From Candidatus Saccharimonadota bacterium (GTDB taxonomy: Bacteria > Patescibacteriota > Saccharimonadia > Saccharimonadales > Saccharimonadaceae): 6,566 nucleotides of DNA. A model generated the notes under the pieces. It ran no database searches, had not been told where the DNA came from, and worked only from the letters and a program-made list of their open reading frames with translations. Each line of letters starts with the position of its first letter. Within the stretch, counting starts at the first letter, position 1. The translations under genes were made by a program, and so were the position numbers. Positions 6,125 to 6,566 of the stretch are shown in pieces. The stretch spans positions 1 to 6,566 of the forward strand of contig WRKS01000026.1 of assembly GCA_009778015.1 (NCBI GenBank). Reading direction: 5' to 3'.

Positions 6125-6128
6125 TTTT

Positions 6129-6566
6129 ATGAAATCGTATAAGTATCAACGATTAGACATCTTGTTTGCGATCTACATTGCATGCGCGGTGTTGGTTAAT
6201 GTGATGGGTGCGAAAGTGATGCCGATTGGCACGCTCTTTGGTATGCAGTTTAATATCAGCGTGGCGATTGTTTTGATGCCGCTGTTGTTTTCTATTGTGG
6301 ACGCGGTATGCGAGGTCTATAACAAGCAGCGCGCCAACAGCATGGTCAAATCGGGCATTGTGGTGGTGGGGTTTATGACGCTGTTTGCGATGTTCGCGGT
6401 GGCGGCGCCGGCAGCAGAGCGCTTTACGGCGGTGGAGGCCTATAACCAGATCTTTGCTATGTCGGTCCGCTTCGGGATTGCGTCGCTAACGGCGTTCGCG
6501 GTGGCGGCATTGTTTAATGTCTTGATTTACAGCAAGCTAAAGCAACGGCACGGCGAGGGGCGATTA
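6129..6566 (+). CDS. yhhQ: Queuosine-precursor transporter (YhhQ/VUT family), 3' end outside window
   Basis: The first 146 codons are present and the frame is open to the last base, so the C-terminal third is missing; family members have about 210-230 residues. The N-terminal helix contains VLVNVMGAKVMPIGTLFG (22-38), the family's N....K element. Residues 56-72 give IVDAVCEVYNKQRANSM, matching the signature of Asp, Glu, Tyr and a downstream Ala (D58, E62, Y64, A69). VRFGIASLTAF (113-123) and FNVLIYSKLKQ (129-139) match the later helices. Asn130 sits where Asp is usual, and Asn65 where the family normally has Gly. Proteins of this family bring preQ0/preQ1 or related deazaguanines into the cell for queuosine-modified tRNA. 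That is family knowledge; the substrate is not shown here. No queuosine synthesis gene is in the window. Confidence 0.85.
   Translation, partial: MKSYKYQRLDILFAIYIACAVLVNVMGAKVMPIGTLFGMQFNISVAIVLMPLLFSIVDAVCEVYNKQRANSMVKSGIVVVGFMTLFAMFAVAAPAAERFTAVEAYNQIFAMSVRFGIASLTAFAVAALFNVLIYSKLKQRHGEGRL

Noticed and set aside
6036..6128. preQ1 riboswitch in front of the queuosine-precursor transporter
   Set aside because: Such genes often have one, so I looked, but the C-rich core and A-rich tail of class I are not present and I could not fit class II or III by eye. A covariance search (Rfam) of this stretch would decide.

Overview
The window holds four protein genes and reads like a compact bacterial genome with short intergenic gaps, strong Shine-Dalgarno (SD) sequences and sigma70-type promoters. 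About 70% of it (1-4586, minus strand) is one uninterrupted reading frame of 1,528 codons. I checked every codon from the start at 4586 to the left edge and found no stop. The frame has no stop codon inside the window, so the gene continues beyond base 1.

The product is a giant secreted or surface-anchored protein. It has a basic N-tail and one hydrophobic segment, then an IPT/TIG fold that is split by a roughly 275-residue glycine-rich domain of the ALK/LTK type. Ten beta-sandwich-like repeats follow, with different disulphide-ready cysteine layouts, and the tenth is cut by the window edge. An adhesin or cell-contact role is inference; the domain architecture is read directly.

To the right of a 110-bp divergent promoter region (4587-4696) lies a complete DUF368 membrane protein on the plus strand. 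This family is now linked to recycling of undecaprenyl (polyprenyl) phosphate across the membrane (PopT). It converges, with a 38-bp gap, on a complete small DUF488/YeaO-like gene on the minus strand (5614-5970). A second divergent promoter region (5971-6128) then leads to the first 146 codons of a YhhQ/VUT-family queuosine-precursor transporter, which runs off the right edge. No tRNA, rRNA, mobile element or CRISPR array was seen, and no gene-free stretch exceeds 160 bases.

The taxon is uncertain. A huge surface protein, lipid-carrier recycling and salvage rather than visible synthesis of a modified base would suit a small-genome, host- or partner-dependent bacterium such as a Candidate Phyla Radiation/Patescibacteria lineage (possibly Saccharibacteria), at roughly 50% GC. 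This is an impression from gene content, not a proven assignment. The genes do not form one operon. The only functional thread is the cell envelope: the surface protein and the lipid-carrier transporter share a divergent promoter region.
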